A stretch of DNA of 64,000 nucleotides. Origin: Myrica gale. Lineage: Eukaryota; Streptophyta; Magnoliopsida; Fagales; Myricaceae. Position numbers and translations under genes: made by a program. Shown here one piece after another: positions 21,494 through 31,510 of the stretch (position 1 is the stretch's first letter; every line of letters begins with the position of its first letter). The notes beneath the pieces are model-generated. The model was given only the letters and a program-made list of their open reading frames with translations. It was not told the origin of the DNA and did not search any database. The stretch is taken from positions 6,698,501-6,762,500 of the forward strand of contig OZ005617.1 in NCBI GenBank assembly GCA_963930655.1, read 5' to 3'.

Positions 21494-21807
21494 CCCGTTT
21501 GGGTCTGCCCCACTGATTAGGACTTGTTTAGTTTTTATTATGTATTTTATGATAGCCTCTATATTTAAGGCTTTTGTTAGTTTTCCTGTTTTTAATCTGT
21601 TTTTAGGCCTAATAGCTATCTGTCACATGTGACTTTTCTACGGTCTGAGACCGATCTGCCCCTTGTGGGCCTTTGTAGGACCTTCTGGTCCGTCCGCTCG
21701 TTGGCCCGCCGGCTCTTCGGAGTGTCTGGTACGCCCTTTAGAGCATCCCGAGGTCTTTCGACCTCCTTGATCTGATCTTAATATATATGCTGTTATGCTT
21801 AAAAAAA
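21494..21807 (+). mobile_element. non-LTR retrotransposon insertion (5'-truncated LINE tail or SINE)
   Basis: Perfect 15-bp direct repeats AAACTAATCTGCATT (21479-21493 and 21808-21822) flank a 314-bp insert that ends in a poly(A) run. This is the signature of target-primed reverse transcription. The 3' part is GC-rich with GAGACCGATCTGCC and TCCGTCCGCTCG motifs. No ORF. No clear Pol III A/B boxes were made out, so a truncated LINE is more likely than a SINE. Confidence 0.85.
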
Positions 21808-21822
21808 AAACTAATCTGCATT

Positions 21823-22050
21823 GTCTTTTATCCAGTAATGTAAAAAATTATCTTAGAGTTACAATATCAAAACATTAGAGATTAAAAATATTAAAAATAT
21901 TGAATTACGCATACCGTACTATGTACTACGACTAAGAGGGGACAATTGGATCTTACGGTTGTGCATCTTCTGAAAACGTTGCAAATGGCTTCGTTCTCAA
22001 TAGTTTCAAAATTTCCCGCTCGATGTACGCTACCATGCAATCATTCATCC
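21823..22050 (-). pseudogene. hAT (zf-MYM-type) transposase tail
   Basis: On the minus strand the sequence reads WMNDCMVAYIEREILK, a frame change, then SEDAQP and a stop, homologous to 5560-5790 on the plus strand including about 100 bp of 3' flank. Truncated on both sides. Confidence 0.65.
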
Positions 22051-23435
22051 AAATCTCAACATTTGAACAATTAAGAATAATATCAAACAAGATTGGGTTC
22101 AACTAAGGTTGTCCTAGGCTCAACAGCATCACAATCCAACCTAAAAACTACTACACAAATAACATCCCTTCCTCCGGTTTCCTTCACAATCCAGCCTAGA
22201 GTTAAGCAAGAAATGAAAAAAAGTTTTAAAGAAAGGAGATTACCTACCGCAAATGTCCTTCCAGCAAATAAGCAAGTATATTGTCAAAGTTCAAATGTGC
22301 TTCCAGCAATGGATTTTGATCTTCACTACACAAATCCACATAAAGAACAATAAGTTAACAAGTAAATTAGCTGATTTCTTTTCTTAGTAGAATGAGATCA
22401 TCTTTCACTCCACTTACAAGCATGGAATGATCATATAGTTAAGTCTAGTTTCCCACAATTCTAGCGTTATAACGTTGACATATATAGATCAGGCTGCAAG
22501 CAGTGGGACCTTGTGTATGACTCTTCAAGAAAGAAAGGGAAAAAGATGACTAAACAAAAATGCGAGAACAAAAAACAAGAAGAAGAAAAATCTAGAGTGC
22601 TCTACAAGAAATGGTATACCTTTTGGAAGAAATGTCCAGGAAGATATCTTGCCCTCTATACCAGCAATAATAGGATCCTACAAGAAATTCAAAGAGTGAG
22701 AAAGTTCCACCTATTGTAGACAGCAGAAACATCGAGAAATGAAATGGAAAGCAAGAAAATCATGTATAATTCATAAAACTCTATGTATAAGAACTAAGGA
22801 AAGCCAATAGACCAACAACAGAAAGCTAAAATCAACAGCAAGGTCTCAAATTGAATGTTGCCCTAAAGTAGTATGCTAGAAAAATGCAGCTCACATGAGA
22901 GAAGATCCACAATTCCACGTGTATGCAAATATTTATCAGCTCGTTAGAAAACGAACACATGCCATTGACCACGATTAAGTAAAGCAGAATTATCAGTTGT
23001 CTCTCATAGTTATTTGTTCCAATTTTAGAAACAAAAAATGTGTTAAGACAAGCTTGTTGCAACTCCCCCTCCTCCCCTTTCTTCTTCTTCTTTTATGAAT
23101 GATGCAATAACATATATATGGTAGGACCGTATCATCACATTTTTATATCACAGAAAAGGACTCCCAACACACTTAATCATGATTAATTAGGAATAGCCTG
23201 GAAAAAATGCTCTAACAAAACTTAGAAAATACTAGCAAATTTTCCTTTTTGTTGGTAAGAACAGAAATCAGTCGTCCTTCCCCTGAACGAGTTCTCTTCA
23301 AGGAGCTTGCAGTATCGATCAAGAAAGAACATGTGAAACATAAAGTCTAAGTCTGCAGTACCAAGTTAAAAAATATTAAAAATGACAGAAATTGACGATT
23401 GCATAGCCTCTGTCAGATTTCAAATAAACAGCATA
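22051..23435. other. no gene recognised
   Basis: Several small open stretches (22093-22353 plus strand; a minus-strand segment near 22235-22330 with a GTAGGT donor-like end) have no recognisable family. Position suggests the 3' neighbourhood of the minus-strand bHLH fragment. Confidence 0.35.
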
Positions 23436-23922
23436 TACTACAAGAAATTTGCCCTGTAGCGCCAAGACCACTCGCCGCTGCAAGCTCCAAGAAGCGTCGT
23501 TATAGCAAAGAGGCGACAAAAAAAAAATCGTCGGACGTCCGTCGCTTTTACCGCGTCACTATAGATGTCCGGCGCAGTTTCTTTTTTCACCGCTAAAGGG
23601 AAACATTTTGCGACTTGGATGTTGTCGCTCTAAGGCTTCCCCGATGGTCGCTGTAAGGGTCATCCAGCTTTCATGGCCGTCGCCAAAAATATATTTCGGC
23701 TACGAAATTCAAGCGTCGAAACACCCATTCACCAACGACCTATGTCTGCCGCTGATTTGAGGCTTTTATTGCATTATCGGCATGTTTAGATTGTCGCTAG
23801 TCAATTTGCTTTTCGTTGGGGTGTTTCTTTTACCGTGCTTTGTTTATCAAAATGACATTTATATGTAATCAGTGTCTAATGAGTTTCAGCTTTATTAATG
23901 TCATATGCTAAAAGTTCTAGTG
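23436..23922. mobile_element. short CACTA-like non-autonomous element
   Basis: The left end TACTACAAGAAAT is one substitution from the canonical CACTACAAGAA; the right end reversed is CACTAGAACTTT. Between them GTCGCT/CGTCG-type motifs recur (near 23485, 23530, 23550, 23620, 23650, 23680, 23800), as in CACTA subterminal arrays. The 3-bp flanks do not match, so boundaries are tentative. Confidence 0.55.
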
Positions 23923-24221
23923 TACTGGCCACTGCGTTGAGACTTGAGAATATGCATCCTCCAGCCATCTCTAAAAAAGCACTTCAGCAAGAGAAATGTA
24001 TAAATCTATGCTCTGTTCTCATGCCGGAAAGCTATATACTTATAAAAGCAAAATGAGATGAAGACAATGTATAAATCCATAAACTTTTAAACATAATTTT
24101 ACATCCAGCAATCAAAAACTGTGCTCAGGCTACATGCCTCAGAATAACAGAACCCATGTCAATGAACACAACAAATTCTGCACATCTAAAGCGCACAACA
24201 GACTTCCATGACATTGATTCC

Positions 24222-25317
24222 TCAGAAATTACCCATTATTGGGCATGATTGCAGTTCTTCGCCAAGCTCCAGAGCCCAGCTAGTCCCATTTTGGCTACCA
24301 TCTCTCTTTTCAGATGAACCCCAATTATTTGGATCAGCCACCTGCAAAGTATTTCAGTTCTGCTTGTCACTTCCATGCATATAAAACCTTGTTTTTCAAA
24401 GTTCCCATAACTAGCAATCAGATGCCAATTGATAGAAGCGATGTGGCAGGGAGCTTTACAAACTCTTAAACAGAGTCAAAGCTCTCCAACATGATATAGA
24501 AGGCAAGCCCCAATTCAAGTATCTTTTACCCAACTTCGTTAAGAACCTCATTTACCAAACATATACACGGTACTGCTACCATATTTGCACCCTCATAATT
24601 GTCCAGAGAATTTTGGCTTGAATCCTGTCATTTGTTTGGAAATGGAGTCGTGACAATTGAAGACAACTGTCATTGATGCATTCAAAATGACTGAACTCCC
24701 TCCCCTTCTCAATTTAAAACCAATACAGCCTGTATACTCTTAATTTTATTCTAATCTACGACCCTCAACATCATTATTTCTCAGTTAGTTGACATATACA
24801 TAGAAGTCACCCTCAGATTTTCCTGGTGTATGTTGTTGAAATAGAAGTCGCTTGTCCTCCCAATATATTCCAAAGCGAAAACATTTCTTATAAAATAAAT
24901 CCAGTAGATATCCTTTTTCTAACATAATAACTGTAAATCTCTGAAAGAAAAAAAAATCTTTGTCATAGAGGCAATTGTTTTAAACAATTCTAACAACACG
25001 AGTGAACTTCACATACCTTTGTTTGTGTCAGTTGCCTCAATTTCTCAGCCTGCTCAGTTATGCTTCTTAAATGCAACATATGCTTTACTGCTTGATCTAG
25101 GAGGCCATCAATGCTAAACTGAAATTATATATATACACAAAAATAAAAATAAAAAAGACTTAGATTAGACTGGATAGGAAAACATACAAGTAATTACCAA
25201 TTTGAAACGCTACTACCACTAACCAGCGACTGCACTCACCTTTGCACCATTTGGGAGAAGTTGTCGGATCTTCGTTCCCAGATCCTGGATCATTTGCATA
25301 TCCCTTGGTCGTGGCCT
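24222..25317 (-). pseudogene. LHW-like bHLH transcription factor, 5'- and 3'-truncated
   Basis: Three minus-strand exons splice in frame at canonical sites. Exon A (about 25317-25240) reads RPRPRDMQMIQDLGTKIRQL then LPNGAK, the start of the bHLH domain. Exon B (25118-25017) reads FSIDGLLDQAVKHMLHLRSI then TEQAEKLRQLTQTK, the loop and second helix. Exon C (24341-24222) holds a GTSWALELGEELQSCPIM segment and a TGA. This combination is typical of the LONESOME HIGHWAY-like bHLH group, nuclear regulators of root vascular cell number. Family proteins are several hundred residues long; here the large N-terminal region and the C-terminal domain after the CPI segment are gone, leaving about 100 codons. 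The basic region shows variants (DMQ, DLGTK), so DNA binding is doubtful. Retained open exons mean a short protein cannot be excluded. Confidence 0.65.
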
Positions 25318-26709
25318 ATGATTAACGCGAAAGTGAAACCCTATAGAGGAAAATTGAAAGGAAGAGAATACAGAGCAACCAATGGGAGCCAAATAATGCA
25401 GGCGAGGGATGTGGGAGGTCCACGAACGACCTGTAGCGGAGTGAGAGATAATGGGCGGATGAGCTACTCCTTGTTTGAAAGCAAGAATGGCGAGGGAGGG
25501 AAAAGTTTTTGTTTATAAAACTATTCCTTATGGAGGGAAAATTTCGCCAAAGTATAGGAAACGAAGACTGTTCGCTGCTCTCAGTAAAGCTCCTTTCTTC
25601 TTTTTTTTTTTTTTTTTTCTTTTTTCCTAAGCCAGTAAAGCTCCTTTCGCCAAGTATAGACTACAGGGACACATGCTTTTGGTCGCTAAGCATTCCTAGC
25701 CCTCTTTAAATTTGGCTCTCTACTTTAATCAAAAAGTATACTTCTCTATTTTAACTACCAACTTTTTTAAAACACACCAAACAGCTTCTCTATTTTAACC
25801 ATCTACTTTTACTATTCTATTACAATATTATTTTTTAAAGATTTCTTTATTTTTCTCTTAATTTATATTTTTGAATATTTGTCTTATCCTAAAAATGTCG
25901 GATTTTTTAAATTTTGTCTTTTCCTAAATTTTTTAAATTTGTCTTATCCCAACGGTCATATTTTTGAATACTTGTCTTATTCCAACGGTCATATTTTTAA
26001 AATTTTGTCTTATTCCGACGGTCATATTTTAAAAAAAAATGTCTTTATGCTTTCAATATAAATAAGACCATTTATATTTTAAAATAATGTCTTTATGCTT
26101 TCAATATAAATCAGACCAGTTATATTTATGTCAAAAAAATATAAAAAATTGCATCTCTCTCCACTTTTTCACTAAATTCAATACTTAAAATTTTAACAAC
26201 ACTAAAATTTTACAACACAAACACAACTTAGTTTAACATGAGGTCAACATTTTGCAGATAATCTCACCTTACAAGTTGTACTTGAACCCTATGCTTGTGG
26301 TCAAACAATACGAGTTCTGGCGTCTCATCACCAATTTCTTGTACTTCCGGAAAATGGGTAATTTTTCAGCTTCGGTGATTTCCTTGAGCACTATAATTTG
26401 ATGAACCCATGAATCATGTTTGTGTTTTCTTGTTCTTCATAATGGTCACAATCAGATTAGAGCATTCCTAGCGCAAGAAAGCTTAAAGGAAGAGAAAGAG
26501 AGAGGGTACAATACATCGAGGGAGCAACCGACGGTGGTGACAAGTGGATGCTACTCACCAGAGAGATCAAATGGTCGCATTCTAAGTCTGTAAGGAAACC
26601 TTCCTACACGAAAGCTTTGCAAAAGATCGCTGACTAATTCAGCAACCAACCGAAGCAATGTAAATACCGGGCGGGCTTATGTTGGCCTGGGCCAACCAGG
26701 GCTGCCCAG
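25318..26709. other. no gene; AT-rich with tandem repeats
   Basis: A 20-base poly(T) tract at about 25600-25619 is flanked by the duplicated AGTAAAGCTCCTTTC. An imperfect ~40-bp repeat (CTTGTCTTATTCCAACGGTC) covers about 25875-26035 with four units, followed by two ~50-bp units (ATGTCTTTATGCTTTCAATA) to 26128. No coding region recognised to 26709. Confidence 0.6.
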
Positions 26710-28432
26710 CAGTGGCGGATCCAGGATCCAATTTGAAGGGGGTCAGATACATAAGGCGAAATGACAAAAAAAAATTTCAACGTAATGTAAAAAATGTCTT
26801 AAAGTTAAAATATCGAAAATTAAGGATTAAAAGCATCAAAAATTTTAAATACACGTACATACCATTTGCTAAGACTGAAAGTGGCAATTAGATCCTACTA
26901 ATTTGCATCTTATATATATATATATATAAGAAAATGTTAGTTTGAGCAGCAGGAACTCCACCGGAATTCAAGGGCATGAAAAATCCTAAACAAATCGGGA
27001 CCCAAAAATATGAGTGGATTTCTATTTATTTTCGAAAAAAATTAAAAAAATTAGAAATTTCTAGGTAGAAACCTCTATAGCCCTAAGATATCCAAACCAA
27101 TTCAATCTCATCCTCCAACAATTTCACAACTCACAAAATTTCAAACCCTAAAGCATTTTTAGCATACTAAATAAATGAATTTTTCTACTTAATTGTAGAG
27201 AGAGAATCTTGGATAGAGGGACATACTAGGGGTCGAAGGTCCAACAATTTTCAAGTGTAAAATCTCGAGTATCCTGCAAAAATTGAAACCGTCAAAAATC
27301 TAAATAATGAGATTAAGAGAGAGCTGAGCGTCAAGGGGGATATACACTAGAATTTTCAGTATCAAGTACTACAAAAATAGTATGGACAAAAATAACTGAG
27401 AAGTATTGCATTATAATTCCTATAATAGTATGGAAAATTTGCTGTTAACTATAAATTGCCCAAATTGTTCAATAAATTGGCAGTGTCGTATAGGCTAGGG
27501 GTGTCCAACATCCGGTCCGGGCAGGTTCGGTCCGGTTTGGCCGGCCAAACCGGAAGTTTTTGAAAGTATATATACCGGACCGGTCCGGTCCAGTCCGGTC
27601 CGGTCTGGGCCGGTTTGGGTCGGTTTGGGCCATGCTATTTTGGGCCAGTTTTGGGTTGGGCCATGCCATTTTGGGCCGGTTTTAGGGTTGGGCCTTGCCA
27701 TTTTGGACCAATTTCTGGTTTGGGCCGGTTTGGAGAGGTATACTCCGGTCCGGTCCCCGGTTTTCATGAGGGTAACCCGGAACCGGACTGGAATACACCG
27801 GTTTTACCGGTCCGGTCAACCCGGTTGAAAAAAGTCAACCGGTTTGGCCGGTCCGGTCCGGCCGGTTTTTTGGACAGGCCTAGTATAGGCTACCAGGGGA
27901 TTTACCATCGTTAGTATTCAACTGCAAAGACATTAATTAGATTTGATCAAAGCACCAGTTGTCTCACAATGTCCAGTTAAAATGCAAATATCAAATTGTC
28001 AAATCTTCCACTCCAAATAAAATATACTTTAAAAACTAGAAGAAAGAAGTAATAAAGAGGCAGCATGTATAACTAAAATACACGTATACTCATTTACAGG
28101 AAAAACAAAACTCAAAAGACTTGATTTCTCTAGCACCAGGTGGTCCAAGTCCACGTAGAATGAGGTCCACATTTGCCAAGTAAAAACTATCTGACGATTT
28201 CTCTAGCACTTTTAACCGGCCGAGGCTACTGAAAGTAGAATCAATCAATACACACTTAAAACCAAGTCATGCAAGCTTAAAACCAAGGTTGGCCTGAGCC
28301 TATGGGGATCGGGCCCCATAGGTCCATACCAACTTATAATAAAAAATAAAAATTTTTTACAACTAAAAATTAATTTTGGCCGATCCAATGGGGGGCGGCC
28401 GCCCAGGGCCGCACCCCCTGGATCCGTCTTTA
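26710..28432. mobile_element. non-autonomous hAT element, copy 1 (with nested MITE)
   Basis: The left end CAGTGGCGGATCCAGG and the reversed right end TAAAGACGGATCCAGG share CGGATCCAGG. Perfect 8-bp target duplications CTGCCCAG lie at 26702-26709 and 28433-28440, the hAT length. The first 200 bp matches the 3' end of the hAT transposase relic at 5690-5862 (reversed), linking it to the zf-MYM hAT group. It has no transposase ORF. It carries the 387-bp insertion at 27496-27882, and a near-identical copy without that insertion is at 38038-39371. It ends about 260 bp upstream of the intact NLR start codon. Confidence 0.9.
27496..27882. mobile_element. 387-bp hAT MITE made of CCGGTCCGG-type repeats, nested
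   Basis: TIRs TAGGGGTGTCCAA and, reversed, TAGGCCTGTCCAA (11 of 13). Perfect 8-bp target duplications GTATAGGC at 27488-27495 and 27883-27890. The empty site is preserved in the sister element near 38816-38823 as CTATAGGC. The interior is GC-rich with many GGTCCGG, GGGCCGGTTT and GGGCCATGCCATTTTGG units, far above the local GC level. ORFs here arise from the repeats and are not genes. Confidence 0.93.
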
Positions 28433-28595
28433 CTGCCCAGGCCAACTTATTTTTTTTTAAAAAAAATATACATGAAATTTTTTTTTTTCCTCTCTACCCT
28501 TCTGCTTTTTCCTTTGTTTTCTCGTACAACTTTTCTGAGGTGGCCCACACAATTACTCGCTCTCGTCGACTTTGTTACCACGGGAGGCATAAAAT

Positions 28596-28604
28596 TATAT
28601 ATAT
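28596..28604 (+). promoter_or_regulatory. TATA box of the intact NLR gene
   Basis: TATATATAT lies 93 bp before the ATG at 28697. The segment from here to the ATG is nearly the same in the second NLR (47752-47852), including GCGACGCCCATCC just after the TATA. Upstream sequence (28500-28590) recurs at 41385-41483, where it has been separated from its gene. Confidence 0.7.
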
Positions 28605-28696
28605 GCGACGCCCATCCTCCCAATTCACAACAATCATTCTACCCTTTTATATACTTCAAGAGCTTTCTTTACCATTCATTCTCCCACCATCACGAA

Positions 28697-31510
28697 ATGG
28701 AAGAAACTATTATTCTTTCCAGTGTTGCCGAAGGAATCATTGCAAGTTTGGACTCCCTAGCTGTCAGAGAGATCGTACAGCTATGGGGTGTCCAAGGTGA
28801 GCTTGAAAAACTCAAGGACACGGTCTCAACCGTGAAGGTCGTGCTTCTGGATGCAGAGGAGCAGCAGGATGGGAAGCCGGAAGTCAGACTTTGGCTTGAC
28901 AAGCTAAAAAATCCTATGTATGAGGCTGACGATTTACTGGATGACGTCTCCAGTGAAGCTCTGCCGGAAGAAGATAAGAAGAAGAAAAAGGTATGGAACT
29001 TCAGCTGCAAATCAAACCAGGGAGATAGGAAGAAGAAAAAGGAATGGAACGTCTTCTCCAAATCAAACCAGGTACCTCAACATCCCACTCATATTGGCCA
29101 TAAGATGAAGGACATTAGAGAGAGGTTAATAGATGCCATTGCAGCATATAAAAAATTTCACTTAGAGAGACACCCTATAAAGATAGGAATCGAGAATAAG
29201 AAGAGGGGTGATAGTTATTCTTTTGTGCTCGAGGAAGATGTTATCGGTAGAGATGAGGATAAGAAGGCAGTTATAGCACTTCTGTTGGACTCTAATGTTG
29301 GGGACAACATTTCAATCCTTCCGATTGTTGGCATCGGAGGATTAGGAAAAACTGCGCTAGCTCAACTCGTATTCAATCATCAAGAAGTGCAACAACATTT
29401 TGAGCTAAAAATGTGGGTGTGTGTCTCTGATATCTTCGACATTAAAATACTCGTCGAAAATATCATAAAATCCGTGACTGGGAATAAGCAAGAAGATGTT
29501 GGCATGGAGGCATTGACAAAGTCTCTTAAAAACCTAATTGATAGAAAGAAATACTTACTCGTTTTGGATGATGTGTGGAACGAGAATAGGGAAAAATGGT
29601 GCAAGTTCAAACCATTGTTAATGGATGGTGCAAGAGGTAGTCGAGTATTGTTAACTACACGCAGTGAAAAGGTCGCAAGGATCTCCAAGACAATTGAACC
29701 ATATCTCTTAAAGGGGTTAGGCAAACAAGAATCATGGTCCTTATTTAAGAAGATGACATTTGATAAAGGAAAAGAGCCGGAAGATATTGGAATTGTGGAA
29801 ATTGGGAAGAAGATAGTAGCCAAGTGTGTCGGTGTCCCTCTCGCTATAAGGACTATAGGAGGATTCTTGTACTTTAAGAATCCAGAGACGGAGTGGTTGT
29901 CTTTCATGACCATCGAGCTCTCAAGAATATCTCAAAATGAAGAAGACATCTTACCGACCCTTAAGTTGAGTTATGATAAGCTTCCATTACATTTGAAGCA
30001 ATGTTTTGCTTATTGTAGTTTATTTCCAAAGGACTACAAATTTCATAAATCAACATTGATTCACCTTTGGATGGCACAAGGGTTTATCACAATATCAAAT
30101 CAACATCAGGTGCTCGAAGATGTTGGCCATGACTACTTTATGCATTTGCTTTGGAGATCATTCTTCCAAGAAGCTGAAGTAGATGTGTATGGTGACGTAT
30201 TTCGTTGCAAAATGCATGATCTCATGCATGATCTTGCTACATCAATGGCAGGATCCTTGATCACTACCACAGACTCTATTGGTTCTATTGATGAGAAAAG
30301 TCGTCATGCATCAATAGACTATTGCCCTATTGTTACGACTTCGTTGTCTACGTCTACAAGGATCCGAACACTTCTTTTGCCAAATAGAGGTCCGAGTGTG
30401 ACTGAGTCAACTTGCGATGCAATTTTTTCAAGTTTTCAATTATTGCGCGCATTGGATCTAAGGAAATTAGAGCTTGAATTTGTGCCCACTTGTATCGGTT
30501 ATAAGCTGAAGCATCTAAGATATCTTGATCTTTCTCATAACAATAGAATCATCAAGCTTCCTGATTCTATTACTAGTTTTCAAAATTTGCAAACACTAAG
30601 ACTCTCCTTCTGTGCTAGGCTTGAAGAATTGCCAAGAGATATAAAAAAACTAGTCAATCTCAGGCATCTTGAGATTGATGTGTGTCATTCATTGAAATAC
30701 ATGCCACGTGGATTGGGGGAATTGACTAATCTCCAAACATTATCACAATTTGTGATCCCATCCGGTTTGGTCTCTGAGGATTGTGGCGATCTAAGTGAAT
30801 TGAACAGACTGAATAACTTGAGAGGAGAGCTAGTAATCAAAATTGAGAGGAAGGATGTTGCGTTACAATGCAAGGCTGCAAACTTGAAAGAGAAAAAACA
30901 TCTTCGCGATTTGCAATTGGAGTGGACTTATGAATCCGATGCTTCCGACTCAGTCGAGGAATTAGAAGGCTTACAACCCCACCCAAATCTTAAATATCTT
31001 TCTATCAAGGGCTACAGAGGCGGGATATTTCCAAGTTGGCTATCGTCACTAACGAATCTTTTTGAATTGTTTCTGTTTAACTGTAAGATGATGAATATGG
31101 TGGGACAAGCAGACAGGTCGACTCCCACAGCGATAGCCTCCTCGAGTACACGTGTCGCCTCACCCACTCCTCTCTCAAAGTTGAAGCGCCTATCATTATG
31201 GGCCATTGAGGATCTTGAAACTCTGCCAGAGTGGATCGACAACTGCACGTCACTTGTAGAGTTGAAGATTTGGAATTGCCAGAGTTTGACATCACTACCC
31301 GAAGGGATGCGTGGGCTAACATCTTTGCAACGGCTTGATATTATTAGTTGCCGGAGTTTGACATCACTACCCGAAGGGATGCGTGGGCTAACATCTTTGC
31401 AACTGCTTCGTATTATATGGTGTTCCCCAGTCTTAATAGAAAGATGCAAGCAAGAGACAGGTGTTGATTGGCCCAAGATTTCTCACATCCCACGGATAGA
31501 AATCAGATAG
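28697..31510 (+). CDS. CC-NBS-LRR disease resistance protein (RGA-like), intact
   Basis: A single-exon gene of 937 codons. It is predicted to be a cytoplasmic immune receptor that detects pathogen effectors and, in its ATP-bound state, triggers defence and cell death. The Rx-type coiled coil is at 1-170 with EADDLLDD at 76-83. In the NB-ARC are the P-loop GIGGLGKTAL (about 212-221), kinase-2 LLVLDDVW (287-294), GSRVLLTTRS (about 315-324), the GLPL-equivalent CVGVPLA (377-383), CFAYCSLFPKD (436-446) and MHD at 506-508. LRRs fill about 560-930. The open frame extends upstream to 28376, but the ATG at 28697 starts the family-typical MEETIILSSVAEGIIASL and lies below a TATA box shared with the paralog. 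Two adjacent LRR units are a fresh 72-bp duplication (31283-31426). No missing motif was seen, so it is probably functional. Confidence 0.93.
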   Translation: MEETIILSSVAEGIIASLDSLAVREIVQLWGVQGELEKLKDTVSTVKVVLLDAEEQQDGKPEVRLWLDKLKNPMYEADDLLDDVSSEALPEEDKKKKKVWNFSCKSNQGDRKKKKEWNVFSKSNQVPQHPTHIGHKMKDIRERLIDAIAAYKKFHLERHPIKIGIENKKRGDSYSFVLEEDVIGRDEDKKAVIALLLDSNVGDNISILPIVGIGGLGKTALAQLVFNHQEVQQHFELKMWVCVSDIFDIKILVENIIKSVTGNKQEDVGMEALTKSLKNLIDRKKYLLVLDDVWNENREKWCKFKPLLMDGARGSRVLLTTRSEKVARISKTIEPYLLKGLGKQESWSLFKKMTFDKGKEPEDIGIVEIGKKIVAKCVGVPLAIRTIGGFLYFKNPETEWLSFMTIELSRISQNEEDILPTLKLSYDKLPLHLKQCFAYCSLFPKDYKFHKSTLIHLWMAQGFITISNQHQVLEDVGHDYFMHLLWRSFFQEAEVDVYGDVFRCKMHDLMHDLATSMAGSLITTTDSIGSIDEKSRHASIDYCPIVTTSLSTSTRIRTLLLPNRGPSVTESTCDAIFSSFQLLRALDLRKLELEFVPTCIGYKLKHLRYLDLSHNNRIIKLPDSITSFQNLQTLRLSFCARLEELPRDIKKLVNLRHLEIDVCHSLKYMPRGLGELTNLQTLSQFVIPSGLVSEDCGDLSELNRLNNLRGELVIKIERKDVALQCKAANLKEKKHLRDLQLEWTYESDASDSVEELEGLQPHPNLKYLSIKGYRGGIFPSWLSSLTNLFELFLFNCKMMNMVGQADRSTPTAIASSSTRVASPTPLSKLKRLSLWAIEDLETLPEWIDNCTSLVELKIWNCQSLTSLPEGMRGLTSLQRLDIISCRSLTSLPEGMRGLTSLQLLRIIWCSPVLIERCKQETGVDWPKISHIPRIEIR

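Noticed and set aside
27469-27914. Several 66-99 codon ORFs on both strands
   Set aside because: They arise from CCGGTCCGG-type repeats inside a MITE and lack codon or family features.
28376-28696. Upstream extension of the NLR reading frame
   Set aside because: The first 107 codons translate the end of a hAT element and promoter sequence; the TATA box and the family-typical N terminus fix the start at 28697.
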